Source: Thermothelomyces thermophilus ATCC 42464 (Eukaryota; Ascomycota; Sordariomycetes; Sordariales; Chaetomiaceae). From it: 64,000 nt of DNA. The translations under genes were made by a program, and so were the position numbers. Every line of letters begins with the position of its first letter. Within the stretch, counting starts at the first letter, position 1. The stretch spans positions 2,294,001-2,358,000 of the forward strand of contig NC_016472.1 in the NCBI RefSeq assembly GCF_000226095.1, given 5' to 3'. The notes beneath the pieces were generated by a model that ran no database searches, was not told the DNA's origin, and saw only the letters and a program-made list of their open reading frames with translations. This document shows, piece by piece, positions 22,535-35,953 of the stretch.

Positions 22535-25500
22535 CTACCCATCAATGGGGCACCGATATTCCCCTTCCCTCCCCGACCCATCCTTGGCCAGCAGCGCTTC
22601 GAGGCAGCTCTGGTGGTAAATATGCCTGCACGCCAGTAAAACCAGCGGCCCCAGCCCCTGTTGTGTCTCCCTCTGCGCGGCGCCCACCATCCCCTCGAAA
22701 CCCTCTTTCCGCGGATCTATCTTCCCGTCCGAGCCCTCACAGTCTGCGCCCTCGCCTGTGCCCTCCCCTCCCTTCTCCTCCTCTTCCTCCTTCTTCTGTT
22801 CTGCTTCCTGCCTCCACCTCAGACCCAAGTCCTTCCCCTTCCCCTTCCCCTTTCCGGTATACTCCTCCCCCCCGCCGTCCTCATCTGCGCCGCTCATCAT
22901 CATCATCATCATCGTCATACCACCACTCCCCGAGTGGCCCACCCCCTTCCCGTTCAGCTCCCTCTTTCTCCTCCTCGCCCGTGCCGCCTCCCGCTCCCTC
23001 CCCTCCCAGGCCTCCCAGACCGCCCTCCCGCCCGCCACGCCGGGACCCCAGACCCGCTTGCCGCACGCCTCGCACGTCGAGCCCCGCGGCCGCCACCCGC
23101 GCTGGCGCAGCTCGACGGCCTGCGAGACGCCGACGAACAGCGAGCGCTCGAGCAGCCGGTTCGACAGCCGCAGGATCGACTCCTCGTAGGCGTAGGCCGA
23201 GAAGACCGACGCCAGCACGGCGCGCAGGTCCGCCAGGTTGGGCGACGCGGCCGCCGCACGGGTGAGGAACGCCCGCAGGATGCGGAGGAAGGCCAGGTTC
23301 GTCCCGATCCCCGTGGCGGCGACCGTGTTTTGTCGGGCTATTGCTGCCGTTGTCTCGGCGGGGGACCTGGAGGAGGAGGAGGAGGAGGAGGAGGAGGCAA
23401 ACGTGGACGCAGGGAAAACAGTAGACGTGGAGTTGAGCAGGGCGGTAAAAGCCGTCTGAACGAGGGAGCGTAGCATGGTGAGCAGCTTATCAGTGTCCAA
23501 TTGGCCCGGGGGATGTGTGTCTGCGTTGCCGTCGGCCGTGGAAGGAGAATTGTCTGGCGGGGGCTGCAGCTTGGAGGACAGCCGTCTTGTGATCTGCACC
23601 GCCGTGTCGATCAGATCAAGCCAGAGATTCTCATCTGCCGAAAGCGTCCCATCGGGCGACGCTTTCCGGCCTCGCCAGCTAGACACGGCCGCCCGCGACG
23701 TCTTGGTCTGCCCCTGGCATAGCCAGATGCCCACCATGACGAACTTGCGCAACGCGTGCACCAGTTCCTCGGCGGACGTTTGCAGGTGACGAGCATCGTC
23801 TCGGGAACCGTCGAGGAGGCCTTGCAATGCCGACTCGAGAGTTTCGAGGTGCTTTACCAAGCGTCCCATGGCTTCTTGAATCTGGCCCTCCTTGGCCATG
23901 AGAATGACGGCCGCATCGATCACGCCCGTTTCCTCCATCGTCGGGAGCAGCTGTTCAAGCCTTAGGTTCGAAGACTGGACTAAACCAACATAATCCGAGA
24001 CGTGGTCAGGATCAAACTGGCACATCAGCCGCAAGTAGTGCTCCACAAGGTCTCTGTCCGTCGAGCGGCCCACGCCAGTATCCTTTTCCGGCTCCAGTAT
24101 TGCCCTCAAGTACGCGTACTGAAGGCCCGGCTGCGCAGCCACCGAATCCAAGACGTCTTGGTGTAGCTCGGGCGCGTGTCTAGCGATGGTTTGGGCTGCC
24201 ATCGCGGGGTCGAGGCTGACGAGCTCCGCCGAATGCTGCTTGATAACCCGAAGGATGTCCTGGGTCTGGCGCCGCGTGAGACCTGCTCGGGGCCGCAAAT
24301 ACGTGTCAATGCAGTTGAAGACGTCTTCCTGATCCTCCGGGTCTTCGAAGTAGGTTTGGATCAGTCTACCGTACTGCTTGTCGCCTCGATAAATGCGCTT
24401 CAGGATGCGGTAGAAACCGGCTTCTCTGAAGAGTGGGATGAGTTCTGTGACATCTGCTGGTTGGTACACAGACAAGAGATACTCGGCGCTGAGCTGGGCA
24501 TCCTCTGCTAGATCCCGGCCGGGATACTTGCAGAGCCCAACCAGGACCTTGTCTAAGGTCGAGCCGGGGAAGAGGAGGTATTGAGGGTATTTCGGCAGGT
24601 TCCTGGCAATAAACATGTCCAGGTAAATGGTCTCATTGGAGGAGAACTCCGGCGAGGCCATGATTTCCATCAGGATCGAGACGATGTACTGTCTGTTCAC
24701 CGTCAGGCCGAAGATCTGCTCCTCGGGCAGATCCCGGCCGGGACTTCCATTCGGCTCTTCCGAGGAGTCGTTAAGAAAGGAATCCTCAAAGGCTTCGTTG
24801 AGAGCGCTCAGGAAGCTTGCGGCGTCAAAGCTCAAGATTAGCCGAAGATAAGGGAATGAAGGTTCTTGAGACTGGCTCGGCCTCGTCAGCAACCTCTTGT
24901 TGCTACCCTTCGGCCATGTGACGCTCTTCCCCGAGAAGAGCAGCCAGTAGAGCTCGGCTTTGGCGTTCCGCGCGACATCCTCGGGCAGTGCTTCGCCCGT
25001 TGGGTAAACTCTTCCAGTAAGGATGTAGGAAAGGTAGGGGAAGATCTTCAACGCGTTCACCGCGGATATCTCGGCGTCCATCTGGTCGCCCGAGGACTGC
25101 CCGTTTTGCATGATCGGTACGAGCAGAGAGAGAAGGTCGAACAGCGGTGTGATATAGTCTCTCAATGCCTGGTTCCACACGTAGAGCAACGCGTCGTACA
25201 GGCTGTGCTGCTTGCAGAGAAGCGTGATCTGGTCCAGGTCGAGCGTGGCAGTGTCCAGGTGACAAATCACCTCCTCCAGCCGGCTCTCCCAGCCCTTGTA
25301 AACAAAGTGAGCGACCATCGCCTTCACGACCACTGGCGGGATGGAAGTGATCGACCGGTCAAGGACGTAAGGCTCCAGGGTCTCGAGAAAGATTCCCTCG
25401 ACCCCGGCGTCTTCGTACCACTCATACATCTCGTCGAAGAGAAAGTCGACGTCGCCGACGCTCAGACAGGCAGTAAAACACGTTTCGGACAGTTCTTGGA

Positions 25501-27712
25501 GATGGCGGTCGTCAACAGAATCCCTGTTCTTCTGCCTCTGGCCAAAGGCGTATTTCAGCGACGCGCTCATGATTTCCACCAGCTTGTCCTGGACCATGGA
25601 GTGCCTCAACGTGGCATCTTCGGGCAAACCGACGGTGAGCTTGTTGGTATCTCCTGTGTAGTACGATGTTGCGAGCTTGATGGCGCCAACGTAGTCGCCA
25701 TTCTCCATGAGCGCGATGAGGCGGTCGGCCCAGTTCGACAGTGCCCCTATCGACACGTCGTTGAATCCAAGGAGGAATATCCGTCCTTTGTAGGTTCTGA
25801 AGCTCATGTAGAAGGCGTCGGCGACAACACCGTGCATCGACGGGTCTTCTTCGTCGAGCTGCTCGACCAGCGCGCCAAGCTGCTTCGAAAAGAGGTCGAC
25901 GTGATATATGTGTTTGTGAATCAGGTCGAAAGCCTCGGTCATGCGCATGCTCCGGTCCTCGAGAACAATGAGCCGTTGAGAGATTGTGAGGACGGTCAGG
26001 ACCGACCGGCTCAACCACTGCACTGCGACGATCGCCTCCTCGCATTTCCACCGGCTCCGTGCCCTGAACCTGAGGCTCGGCGGCTTGTCCTTGTCCTCCG
26101 AGGGGATCTCGTCGACATCCAGGACAGTGAGGACGTTCGACCAGCAGTACACCAGTTTTACCTTGGAGATCTGGCTGCCAGTGACGGGGTCGGCCACTTT
26201 CAGCTTGACGGCGGGGAACCAAGCCAAACAACCTGTCATGGGGCTGTGGGCGGCAACCTCCTTTGGCCGGGCGGATTTATGTTGGGTCTGGGCAATCGGG
26301 GTGGTGGAGACGATGACGAGCAAGTAGGGAGTGAGCATCGCGGTGAGCCCCATGGTGTCGGTGGCCATCTCGACGTTTCCCAGAGGGAGAGACGCAAAGG
26401 CCAAGACGGTGCTGGGCTTCACGGTCTTCCCCGGAGGCGGCTGTGAATCCGGGTATCGCCCCAATATCCGCGTCGTCTTGACGGTCCTACCGAGGGCTCC
26501 GGTGCCCCTGGTCGCGAGGTGCGAGAAGGCCATTCCGCGATCGTCCGCGGATACGAGAGCCGTGTGCCGGGTGCCGAGGAAACCCAGATGCGTCACTTTG
26601 ACGTTCTGCACATGACCGTCGCTCGGCGGCGATTTTTGTCGGTGTACTGGATCTAGATGAGGGATACTGAGGAAGGGCCTTGCAGCTCTTGAGGTGTCCC
26701 ACGTGAATATGTTGCCGTTTGCATGTCCGCCGGCAATGGTGGTGTGATCCGCCGATATGGCGATCGCGGTAACTGGCCCGGATTCGACAGCTGGAAAACG
26801 GTCAGTGCCACGAGGTGCGTTAGGAAAGGGGCGATGCAATGAGGCGGGCCACACCTTTCGTCCCCGGGCCGATTATCAACTTGAGATTCTGGTTGTAGTC
26901 GAACACAAGGATGATCCCCTTCGAAGTGCCCAACACGACAGTGGCCGAAACGGCAAGGCATGTCGGTGAGCCAAAGTTTCGCCTGCCCGACTCGGAAAAC
27001 ACCTGCCCATTGAGCTTCCTCAGTTTTGTCCAGCGCACGACCTCCCACGGCGGCGAGGGGGGTTCGGATCCCCCCGGATCCAACAGCAACTGGCTGCTTA
27101 GCGATACGTTGCGGCTGTGTGTGGACCAGAGTGCGGGCGAAGAGGGGCGTGGGGAGGTGAGGTGTGGCGACGAGATACGGGACTGGAACCGCCGATCGAA
27201 AGGCCGAAACGAAGGCGTCGGGCTGGCCAGGCCGGGACGGGAGGCACGGGAGGGCAATAGGCTGCTGCTGGGCGAGGAGACGGCGGAACCCTGCACGAAC
27301 ATGTCAGTCTTCAGTGGCCGTCCGGCTCCCGTTTTGTTTTGTCATTCCTAAGTACCTGTATAGACGGCGTATCGTCTGGGACAGAGAGCGGAGAACCAAT
27401 GGGGCTGACCGCGACCCGGGGTGGTGCGGCATCTGTTGACCCATCATCCTCGGACGGCGTCTCGCGTCCTGCCTCGACCAGTTCTCCGTAGCGGTGTGCA
27501 ATGGAGCTGGGCCCAGCTGGGCGATGTGCATCCGAGTCCGTCTCGGGCTCTTCCTGCTCGATAACGTCGGTAATGTGATCCTCGTCCCGCTCGCCCTTCA
27601 CTGTCTCCCCGTCATCCGAGCTTGAGCTGGCGTCGTCGGCGGGGTGCAGTTCTGGTTCGTCGGCCATGGCGCCCGCCGGGCTATCCTCCTCCCGGGGTCG
27701 ACTCAAACTCAT
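22535..27712 (-). CDS. vps8: Vps8, CORVET tethering subunit with C-terminal RING-H2
   Basis: Predicted 1682 aa. Exons are 27356-27712, 26855-27290 and 22535-26790. The first 200 residues are Ser/Glu-rich. A beta-propeller follows (VVLGTSKGIILVFDYNQNLK, then GPVTAIAISADHTTIAGGHA and NGNIFTWDTS), then a long alpha-solenoid (FTACLSVGDVDFLFDEMYEW). The C-terminus has a RING: CEAC at about 23064-23078, then CRHIYHQSC and CPID just before the stop. Vps8 is the Rab5/Vps21-binding subunit of CORVET, which tethers early endosomes on the way to the vacuole. The first RING cysteine pair and the CRH part are separated by about 140 low-complexity residues (Lys/Glu/Gly with a Met run), and the last ligand appears to be Asp, as in RBX1. 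Divergent from the GPALPP gene. Confidence 0.93.
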
Positions 27713-28337
27713 CGGGTGTTGGAAACAGGAGACATTGCTCCGTGAACTTCAGAGACGGTACAGTTGCGTTCCGCCGCGGGGTGCAAGAAGTTCGCTGTTA
27801 TCGAGTGTGTGATTCGTCGCAGATTATGAACATGCGCCGCGTCTGCCGGGGGAGAGCTTCGCTACTTCCTTAAGAGTGGCGGGGCTGGTCGGATGGTGGT
27901 AATTACAATTGGCAGCTCATAAGAAACATTCAATGGGTCATACAAGATCCGCACACCTCAACTAAGGCGCGAGAGAGAGTCAAGATGGTTTGTTAGTCGG
28001 CGGTTTGGCGCAGTCGAGGCTAGGATGCCTGCAGCTAGCTGCAAGTTCCCAATTCGGTTACGCAGCTTCCCCCCCTGCGCACTCTAACGTCAGCTCGCCG
28101 CGACCGCTTCGCTCGGTCCAGTGGGGAACTGCTGAACTTGTAGCCTATAACAGGCCACTAACCTGGTTACCTAAGTTTATCGATAGGGCCGAATTGCAGT
28201 GCTTCCTCTGGCAGCAACATCTAAGAATCGATCAACACCAGTCCATGTTCAATCACCTACCTACCTGACCTTTCAGTCCGAAATATTTGCCAAAAGGCGA
28301 CTCAAGCTAGCCGACAGCGAAATACCTGGCAGTCACC
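27713..28337. promoter_or_regulatory. Divergent promoter, Vps8 / GPALPP gene
   Basis: A 625 bp region between two start codons. No coding sequence. CTACCTACCTG lies near 28257-28267, just upstream of the GPALPP gene. Confidence 0.5.
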
Positions 28338-28890
28338 ATGGCGTCCATTGGGCCACAACTCCCTCCGCACCTACAAAAGCGCAAGCGCACTCCAGAAGAC
28401 GAGGAGGCAGAGTCTGGTTGTTCGCCCCCCCCAAAGGCCTCGCGCCGAGAAAACGATGATGAGATCCCGCTGGACGACGACGACTTGGATGACGCCTTCG
28501 GACCAAGCGCACCAGGTTCCACGCGCAACGGCGACACAGAGGAGACGGCATCTCGACCAAAACCGGTGATCGGCCCTTCGCTACCACCATCAGTCGCAAA
28601 CAACAGCACGCCCGCCCCGAGAGACGAGAAACGATCGGTTGGCCCCTCGCTTCCGCCCACAAAACAGCCATCGAACAGCGACGAGATACCCCTTGACTCT
28701 GACCCGGACCAAGACACGCCCGGTCCCGCGCCTCCTCCTCCTCCCCCTCCCAAGCGCGTGCTCGGCCCTGCGCCGCCGCCAGCTGACCTCTCGGAGCGCC
28801 CCACGACCGACCCCGACGACTCCGATTCCTCAGAAGACGACGACGACGACTGGGGCCCGGCCCTCCCCGGCGAGTCGTCCACCCGCTCCC

Positions 28891-28922
<32 letters not shown>

Positions 28923-29573
28923 GCCACCGCCACCTCCTCCCTCTCCGAGCCTGAACCCGGCAGCACCGCCCCCAAGCGGGACGACTGGATGCTCGCGCCG
29001 CCGACGAGCAGCGGGCCGCGCGCCCCGGATCCGACCAAGCTCCGCCCGCGCAAGTTTGCGACTGGGCCGCGCGCCGCCACGGCCGCGGACGGCCGGCCGC
29101 CGGCCGGGGTCAGCGCCATCTGGACCGAGACGCCCGAGGAGAAGGCCCGCCGGCTGGCCAACGCCGTGCTGGGGCGCGAAGACCCGAACGCGGCGCCATC
29201 CGCCGCTGCCTCGCGGGGACCCGAGGTCGGCAGCGGCGGCAGCGGCAGCAGGAGGGCGGACGCGGCCCGCGTCAAGTCCTACGTCGAGCAGACCCGGGGC
29301 AAGAGCCTCGTGGAACAGCACCAGGAGGCGCGCGCAGCGGGCAAGGCGGCGGCGTCCTCTGCGGCGCGGCTCAAGGGGGACGGTGCCAAGTGGGGTGTCA
29401 AGGCCGGCGGCAGTGGGGATGACGACGAGGAGGAGGACGACCCCAGCAAGCGGGCGTTTGACTGGGAGAAGGACATGAAGGTGCTCGGGCGGATCACCAA
29501 CGCGCAGCGGAGGGAGCTGCTGAATAGGGCGGCAAATTTTGGAAATAGGTTCCAGAGTGGGAAGTTCCTGTAA
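28338..29573 (+). CDS. GPALPP-motif / DUF3752 protein
   Basis: A single exon of 411 aa. Repeated short motifs mark the family: GPQLPP at the start, GPSLPP twice, GPAPPP and GPALPG. The C-terminal DUF3752 domain runs from about 260 (AIWTETPEEKARRLANAVLG) to the end (RAFDWEKDMKVLGRITNAQR, then FGNRFQSGKFL). Human GPALPP1 (KIAA1704) is the counterpart. Its role is poorly known; other GPALPP-type motif proteins are tied to splicing, which is only a hint. The middle is acidic with a poly-Ala run. A possible poly-A signal AATAAA lies at 29689-29694. Confidence 0.88.
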
Positions 29574-30406
29574 ATTTGGAAGAAGAGAGCATCACACATG
29601 TCGCGGCAGGTTTGCGGTTGGCCTCAGGGGTTTGATTTTCGAGACGTTATCTGTGACACGCTAGAACTTGGCTTTAGGTGCCCAACTCAATAAAACATCG
29701 CGACCGGAGCTGGCACGACAGAGGGCGGCGGAAGAAACCCATGCAGTGCAGATGATTACAATGTCCATTTTAGCTCTCGCGGCGCATGCGCCCAAAATAC
29801 ACAAGAAACACCCAAACCCACCCTAGGCCTGGGCATCCAACTACCGCCAGTCGATACCCAAGTTCCCCCCCTTTTTCCCCCATTTGCTAACCCGCATCCA
29901 TACTTCCAAGCAAATCAAGCATACCACCCGTCCACCCACCCGTTCCAATAACTCCATACTACAGATGAGGAGAGCGTCCTCCGGATCCCATGAAACCTGT
30001 GTGCTATGCAAAGGTCAAAGACTGATGACATGTGTGCGAAATGAACGGCACGATCAGGGAGAATAGTTGAGACTTCAACGACGGTCTGCGGCTAGCCAAA
30101 GGCTGTGCGCTGAGATATCGGACCGTCGACGGCGGTCAGGATTCGTATAATAAGATAGCGTATGTGCGACATGCTCACCAGTGCCTCGAGCGGTGCGCAG
30201 GTGGCTATAATGTGCTGACGGTATCGGCAGTATTGATGTAGCCTCAAAAAATGAAGACGTTATATATCGGCGAGGAAAAAATTAGACCGGAGTAGATCGC
30301 ATCCCCACGATATGATGTGGTCGATAGTGCGCTTTCAAAATGGCCGTCGAAGATATTCCGGTGTCATCTTTGCTCGCGATGCAGCATCGGCGTCGCCCAG
30401 ACCGTG
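29574..30406. other. Convergent intergenic region, GPALPP / RING-H2
   Basis: An 833 bp stretch between two stop codons. AATAAA at 29689-29694 fits the GPALPP transcript end. No coding sequence or repeat stands out. Confidence 0.55.
29689..29694 (+). terminator. Possible poly-A signal of the GPALPP gene
   Basis: An exact AATAAA about 115 bp after the stop codon, in the right orientation. Fungal poly-A signals are loose, so this is suggestive only. Confidence 0.45.
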
Positions 30407-31982
30407 CTAACTTTGTGTGTTCCGAACGCCTGCTTCAAGCTGCGACGGCGTGGTGGCTGTGTTATTGCCGGGCATTGCGGGGTCCGATTCCGTCTGGTTG
30501 TTTTGACCCCGGCCAAACCGGAATACTGGCATTGCGCTCCTCAGGCCGGAGAGCAGACCGCCAGTCGGCGCTTGGTCTGGTGATGGAGTTGCGGGGCTTG
30601 ACCTTGACCTCCGACCGCCGGGAGCGGCAGAACCGCTCGGGTCTCTCGCCCGAGAGCTGCTCGCTGCCGAACGATCCATCCGCCCAAAGCTGAAGAAGGC
30701 TGGTCGCGGTCTCCCTGGAAGGTTCATCCGGTCGCTCCGAGTATTGTCAGGGAGCGTGACCTGGATAACGGCTGGCGTACCCTCCCCTGTTTCGGCGGCT
30801 GGAGGGCGAGGTTTGGGAGTGTAGTAGTCAGCCTTGCACAGCGGACAACACGCCCTCCTCGTGGTAAGCCATGGGTCGATGCAGACAGCATGAAAAGCAT
30901 GTCCGCAGGTCAAACCGCGCACATCGTCGTCATCCTCTAGCGTATCGATGCAGATGGCGCACGTATCGCCCGACGTCCCGACGCACTCTGGCGGGAGAGC
31001 AGCATCGATATGTTCGTCTTCCTCTTCCTCTTCATGTGAGGCCCGGCTCTCATGGTTCTTGCCCGCGGCACTCTCCGGCTCACAATTAGAATCCGTAGAT
31101 GTCCGATTAAGCCCACCAACTGTACTCGAAGTACTCTCCTTGGGCACATGCCGTGGACCCCGGGCTTCGGGCTTCTCTGCGGTTTCCGGCGCGGGGTCGG
31201 CCGCGGGTTCCGTTGTGGTCCCGGTGGCTGTAGCGCTCGTCGTTGGCCGGTCGTCTGTTGACGCGCGCTCTTTTGATGGCAACTCCTGGGCGACGCCGTC
31301 CGCATCACGGATGCTATTGGGCCGGCTTTGGGGGGATGAGACACCACCTAGGGTCGGCAATCCTTCTTGTGCGCGGCTGGCAACCCAGGTCTTGTATTTG
31401 AGCATCGGAAACTTCTCGTTGACCTCGTCTATGGGCATCAACTTCTTTTCCCTCCGGCGACGATACGGGCGGGGCATGTTCTCCATGTTGATCGGCTCGC
31501 CTTCTTCGTTTCGCATTTGACGAGCCCGCGCATTATACCTGAAGCAATACTTGACGCCAACGATGATCCTACCCAGTGTCAGCGGGTGACGGCCGAGGGT
31601 GAACTCGCCATCTCATCGAGCGCAAGACTCACCAGAGGTTGGTGAAGACGACGCCGAATCCCAGGGCGACGAAGAAGAGCAAAGATGACGAGTTACCGCC
31701 GCCGCCTCCTCCTCCTCCTCCATTATCACCATTGCCGCCACCACCACCACCTCCATTGCTTCCCGAATCTCCTCCTGCGGAGCTGGATCCCCCATTAGCA
31801 AGCGTGCTGCTTCCAGTCGGCGTAGCAGCGGCTGACGTTGCCGATATCGAGGTGACTGGCGGCGAGGTCGCAGGGCTCGAGGTCGCGATGGAAGGCGAGA
31901 AGGCCGACGTCACAGCCGTTTCGGCCGCCTGCCTAACCACCACCCGTGCAGCTTCCACGACGGCAGGACTTAGAAGCGGCAT
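30407..31982 (-). CDS. Single-pass membrane RING-H2 ubiquitin ligase
   Basis: Predicted 503 aa. Exon 1 is 31633-31982, the intron is 31569-31632 (64 bp), and exon 2 is 30407-31568. The N-terminal 85 residues are Ser/Thr/Ala- and Gly-rich, then comes one membrane helix (LLFFVALGFGVVFTNLW joined to IIVGVKYCFRY), a basic juxtamembrane stretch (RPYRRRREKKLMP), and a RING-H2 at about 310-350: CAIC, x14, CGHAFHAVC, x10, C-CPLC. The layout (membrane helix, then cytosolic RING) fits RNF13/Tul1-like or ATL-like E3 ligases of endomembranes. No PA domain is visible. An in-frame upstream ATG at 32210 would add 76 residues; I prefer MPLLSPAVVEAAR. Confidence 0.85.
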
Positions 31983-34900
31983 CTTGTAGACGACGATGTT
32001 GCGGCTCGGCGGCGACTTTGAACGGTCTACGGGCGCAGCGCGTCCATCAGGCGATGGTTCTTCGAGAGCGCAGGCATTGGGTGGGACCGCAGCCCAAAGA
32101 AACAGGGTGCCTCGACGACCAGCATGCAAGGGAGAAAACCCGCCGAATGAGGGAAGTGCGATCCGAATCCAAGCGGAAAAGGCGAGGTACCCCGGAGGGT
32201 TGGGAATCACACTGATTTGAAGGAGCCGACAGAGTCGGGAAAATGGAGCGCGAGCATTCAGCGAGCTCGGGGAGTGGAGAAAAACGATGGAAGGGGACCA
32301 AAGGGTCTTAGAATGAAATGGGTGGTGAAGCTAGTTTGTTCGGCGCGGCAAGGTAGGCGCTGACCACCTCTCTGCATCTGAGACTTGGAGAACCGGGGGT
32401 GGGGGGCAGGGAGGGAAGGATAACGAACAGAATCCGCCGCGAGAAGGCGGGCTGTGTCGAGTACGGATGGCATAAGAGGTGAGATTTGTGGGGCAGGCCC
32501 TTCCAGGTGTGGACCGGGTGGTTGCAGGGGGGCTGGAGTCCTCCTGTATGGAGGGGCGTCGTCCGGATCAGGCGGGATTGACAAGGGCATTGCCAAGCTG
32601 GGTTTGAGGAGCGCTGCACCCCCAGGACTCATAACCACAATAGCAACCGGCTTGGGCCATTCCAGCCGCCTGTCCGGCGGTGCGGGCACGCGCAAGATGG
32701 GATGCAGTGGACAACTAACGGCAATATAGGCAAGAGATGGAGGGCACGTGCCAAACACTACCACAAAATGATTTCATTGTTTGTTACTCAACCGGGGAAG
32801 TCGTGCGCCCGAGCGGGTGCACTGCACATGCTGGGTCCCTGTCGCTCATTCATCGAGCCTGAAATGCCAGGACTGCTGTTCCGCAGGGCGACATCACTTC
32901 GCCTCCCTCAGTCAGAGCTGGCTGGAGCCCTGATGAAACCCAGCAAGCAGGCTCGGCTCGTCCAATCACTTTCGCTTGATGGCGCGCTCCGTTGGCGCTG
33001 CTACCGCTGCCGCTGCCGCTGCCGCGGCGGTGCAACATAACCCTCGCCGGGGGTGTCAATTTGTACATTACGTTCTGAACTCTGGTCCGCGCGCAACCGC
33101 TGTCTAATACACTAGACGAATCCTTACGCATGTTTTGCGTGAAAGACCGAGCTCTTGCGGCTCGACAAAATGCCCCTGCGCGGTCTGGTCTTGAGTTGTA
33201 AGGGATCGAATATGGCCAGGCTGGAAGCGAGTGCGGGCTGCCCGCATCTAACCACATTAGGAAGCATGACGGAAGGAGCGAGAGCCGGCATGCTGAAGGC
33301 CGATTTCTTCAATGAAGGACAAGACTTGGAGCGACTCTTGGGATCGTACATTGATTGTTAGGCTCACCATGTTGGCGGTCTTGTCTCTCCTGCAGACTTC
33401 GATCGAAGAACTAAGTCTCCTTGACGAAGAAAACACAGTGATGATTATTCAGCTTCAAGATCGGAAAGAAGTTGGGTGGGTTACATGACTCCCTACGGAG
33501 TATGTGTACCCGGCAGCGCAGCCGCATCAGTTTCCAAATTAAACCCGCTCGCACAATAACTATGCTGTGCCTTGATTGAATCCTTCTTCAGAAAGGCGAC
33601 ACTAGAGCGAAACGGTGGGGCCGCCTCTCCTTCGATTTCGGACTGTGCGAATATCCTCCGGCACACTCGTGCTGCTCTCTCTTTTCTCTCTCTCTCCCTC
33701 TCTATTATGCGGCTGGGAAACATTCAAGCATCACAAGGAGGATTGCGTGTGCATTCCTACGCTACCCCGATTCTGTTTCGAGTACACCGTCCGTACAAAG
33801 GCCGGTGGGTAAACCTAAAGCCGCTGGTCCTGGCACCACTTAGGGCCAGGCTTGGATGACACCTGGCGCCTGCAGCATGAGATGTTCATACGGGCGTATC
33901 ACAGATATCCGATCGACACTGCATCGCTAGCGGGCGGCATCCTCGTCACACTGCAGAGAGAAACAAGAACAACTGCTACGTGTCCGGGCTTTCGTTTGGT
34001 GAACTGTAAGACCAGACTAGCCTATTTTCACAGGTCGTCTGCTCGATGAGGTGCCCATGGGATGTTACTGCGTACCTAGGGAGTGTAGTTTTTGGACCTC
34101 AACTCTGGCACAACCTACTAGGTAAGTAAGTGCCGCTGTTTCCAAGACGGAAGGGTAAGTGCGAATAAGGTAGGTATTTGGCGTGCATTGGAAACGAGTA
34201 TACGACATACGCACCTCGGATTCTGCCAGGAGTGAACTCTAAACCCCGCCGTCTGCTATACTACCCTACGGTTCCCTTCTCTCAAGAGTGTAGTGTGCAG
34301 AATCAAATCGAACCACGGCACATGCACCCTGCTGCCCAGGGTCTCGCTGAGCGCGGGATTTGGGGGGTCATGCAGTACGCTGTATACATACACGACTACT
34401 ACTGCAACCAATGTGTGCAAGCCCGTCTAGACAGACAAGCCCAGTCTCCGTTGTATGTTGTACGCAATGTTTAGGTATGTAAATACGTACAAGTACACCC
34501 TACTGGTACGGTACACTCCACAACTTGGTGTATTGTACATACATACACTACACCGTAGAAGGCAAATCCGCCCTCAAGATCGACTTTATCCTTACACGGC
34601 GACTTGCACGGCACTGGGTGTTGTGGTGACTCCGAACTCAAGGGCATACGCAGGTGTCCAATGGAGCTTGGTGGGAGTGCCCGCAAACTAACAAGCAGGT
34701 TGCCATTGCAGGTCTGGTCGGTTGCCTGGCCGCTGACCTCGACAACCTTCGCCCCAAGAGAATGGAAAGTTGGCTGACTGAGTACTGTTCCGCCAAAACA
34801 AACATACCCTGCATGACGATCCTTTCTGAATTCCTGCCACGAAGGAATCGAGTCTTGCCCCGCCACAAAAAAAAAAAAAGAAAAGAAAGAAAAGAAAAGC

Positions 34901-35953
34901 ACTGCCTGGGCACCATGACGACGCGTCAGCATTCAGCGACTGGGCGAGTGTGGCTTTGCAAGGCGGAAGAGGCCAACTCGCGAATCAACAGCCATGCCAG
35001 CCAGCTCAGCGAGTTGGACAGCATTCTCGAAAGCATCTAACCTACTGGTACCTCAGGTAGGTATGTACACACATCAAGTTAAGGTAGGCACGGTACGGAG
35101 TATAGTATGTACCAAAGATAGTTATTTGGAAGGTGCATTAGACTTGTATGTAGGTCTCGAGCGGGGGTGGGGCTTGTCTCCCATCTTTTGTGGCCTCCCT
35201 CCTCCTGACCTGGCGACGCGCCGAGGCCCGGCCTTCTTCCCACCCCGACCACCCCGAGAGACCCGAGTTTTCTCCAACTTGAGCCGGGACACGGATACCC
35301 GTCCGATCCCGGTCCCGTCTTGCCCCAAGCCAAAAAGCACGGGACGCCAAGGAGTCGAGAATGAGGCGATGCTCTTGCCTAGATGCTGCCAACAAGTGCT
35401 CTCAGCCAACGAGAAGTGGCCTTGCCGGTGGAGAACAGCCGTGGTGCCAAATATCACCAGAGTACGGATTACGGAGGTACTATAGATTCCGACGGGCATC
35501 GAGAGTACTTGACAGTAATGTAATGTATGCTTTGTCTAATTATGTAACAGCCAAAACAGCCGACTTTGACAGTGCGGAACCGAAGGGAAAAATTCCAACA
35601 AGCTCGCCGTTTCGAGCCCGAAGTCGGCGGCTTTCCTCTCTTTACACTATTTGTATATACGCATATACATACAAGCATTCACTAAGTGGATGCTACGATC
35701 GCCGGATCATCCGGAAGCTTCGCCCTTTCAAAGTCCCGGAGATGCCAGGCTACGCACCGCATATCTTCAAGCCTAAAAAGCGACAATCGCACCATCCCAC
35801 CCACTCGCTGGCCACCACTTCACCTGGCCGCCGCTTGCTCCCGCCCCTGCAGCCTCCACTCATCAGTGCGACCCCAGCCAAGTGCCGCGCTCCGCTCGGG
35901 ACTGGCTATCTCTTGCTCTCATGACCCTTCACGGGAATCACTCAACTTGGTCA
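31983..35953. other. 4 kb gene-poor stretch upstream of the RING-H2 gene
   Basis: No gene is recognised; open frames are short and without motifs. It contains exact TACGGAGTA copies at 33494-33502 and 35094-35102, a TACGGATTACGGAGGTA variant near 35465, several AGGTAGGTA or CTAGGTAAG-type stretches (about 34120, 34168, 35054 and 35081), a TC-rich run at about 33681-33702 and an A-run at about 34867-34878. The first few hundred bases probably hold the RING gene promoter. Confidence 0.5.

Noticed and set aside
24866-26446. 526-aa open frame on the plus strand
   Set aside because: Antisense to Vps8; no family motif.
32258-32764. 168-aa open frame upstream of the RING-H2 gene
   Set aside because: No recognisable domain and no splice link to the RING gene.
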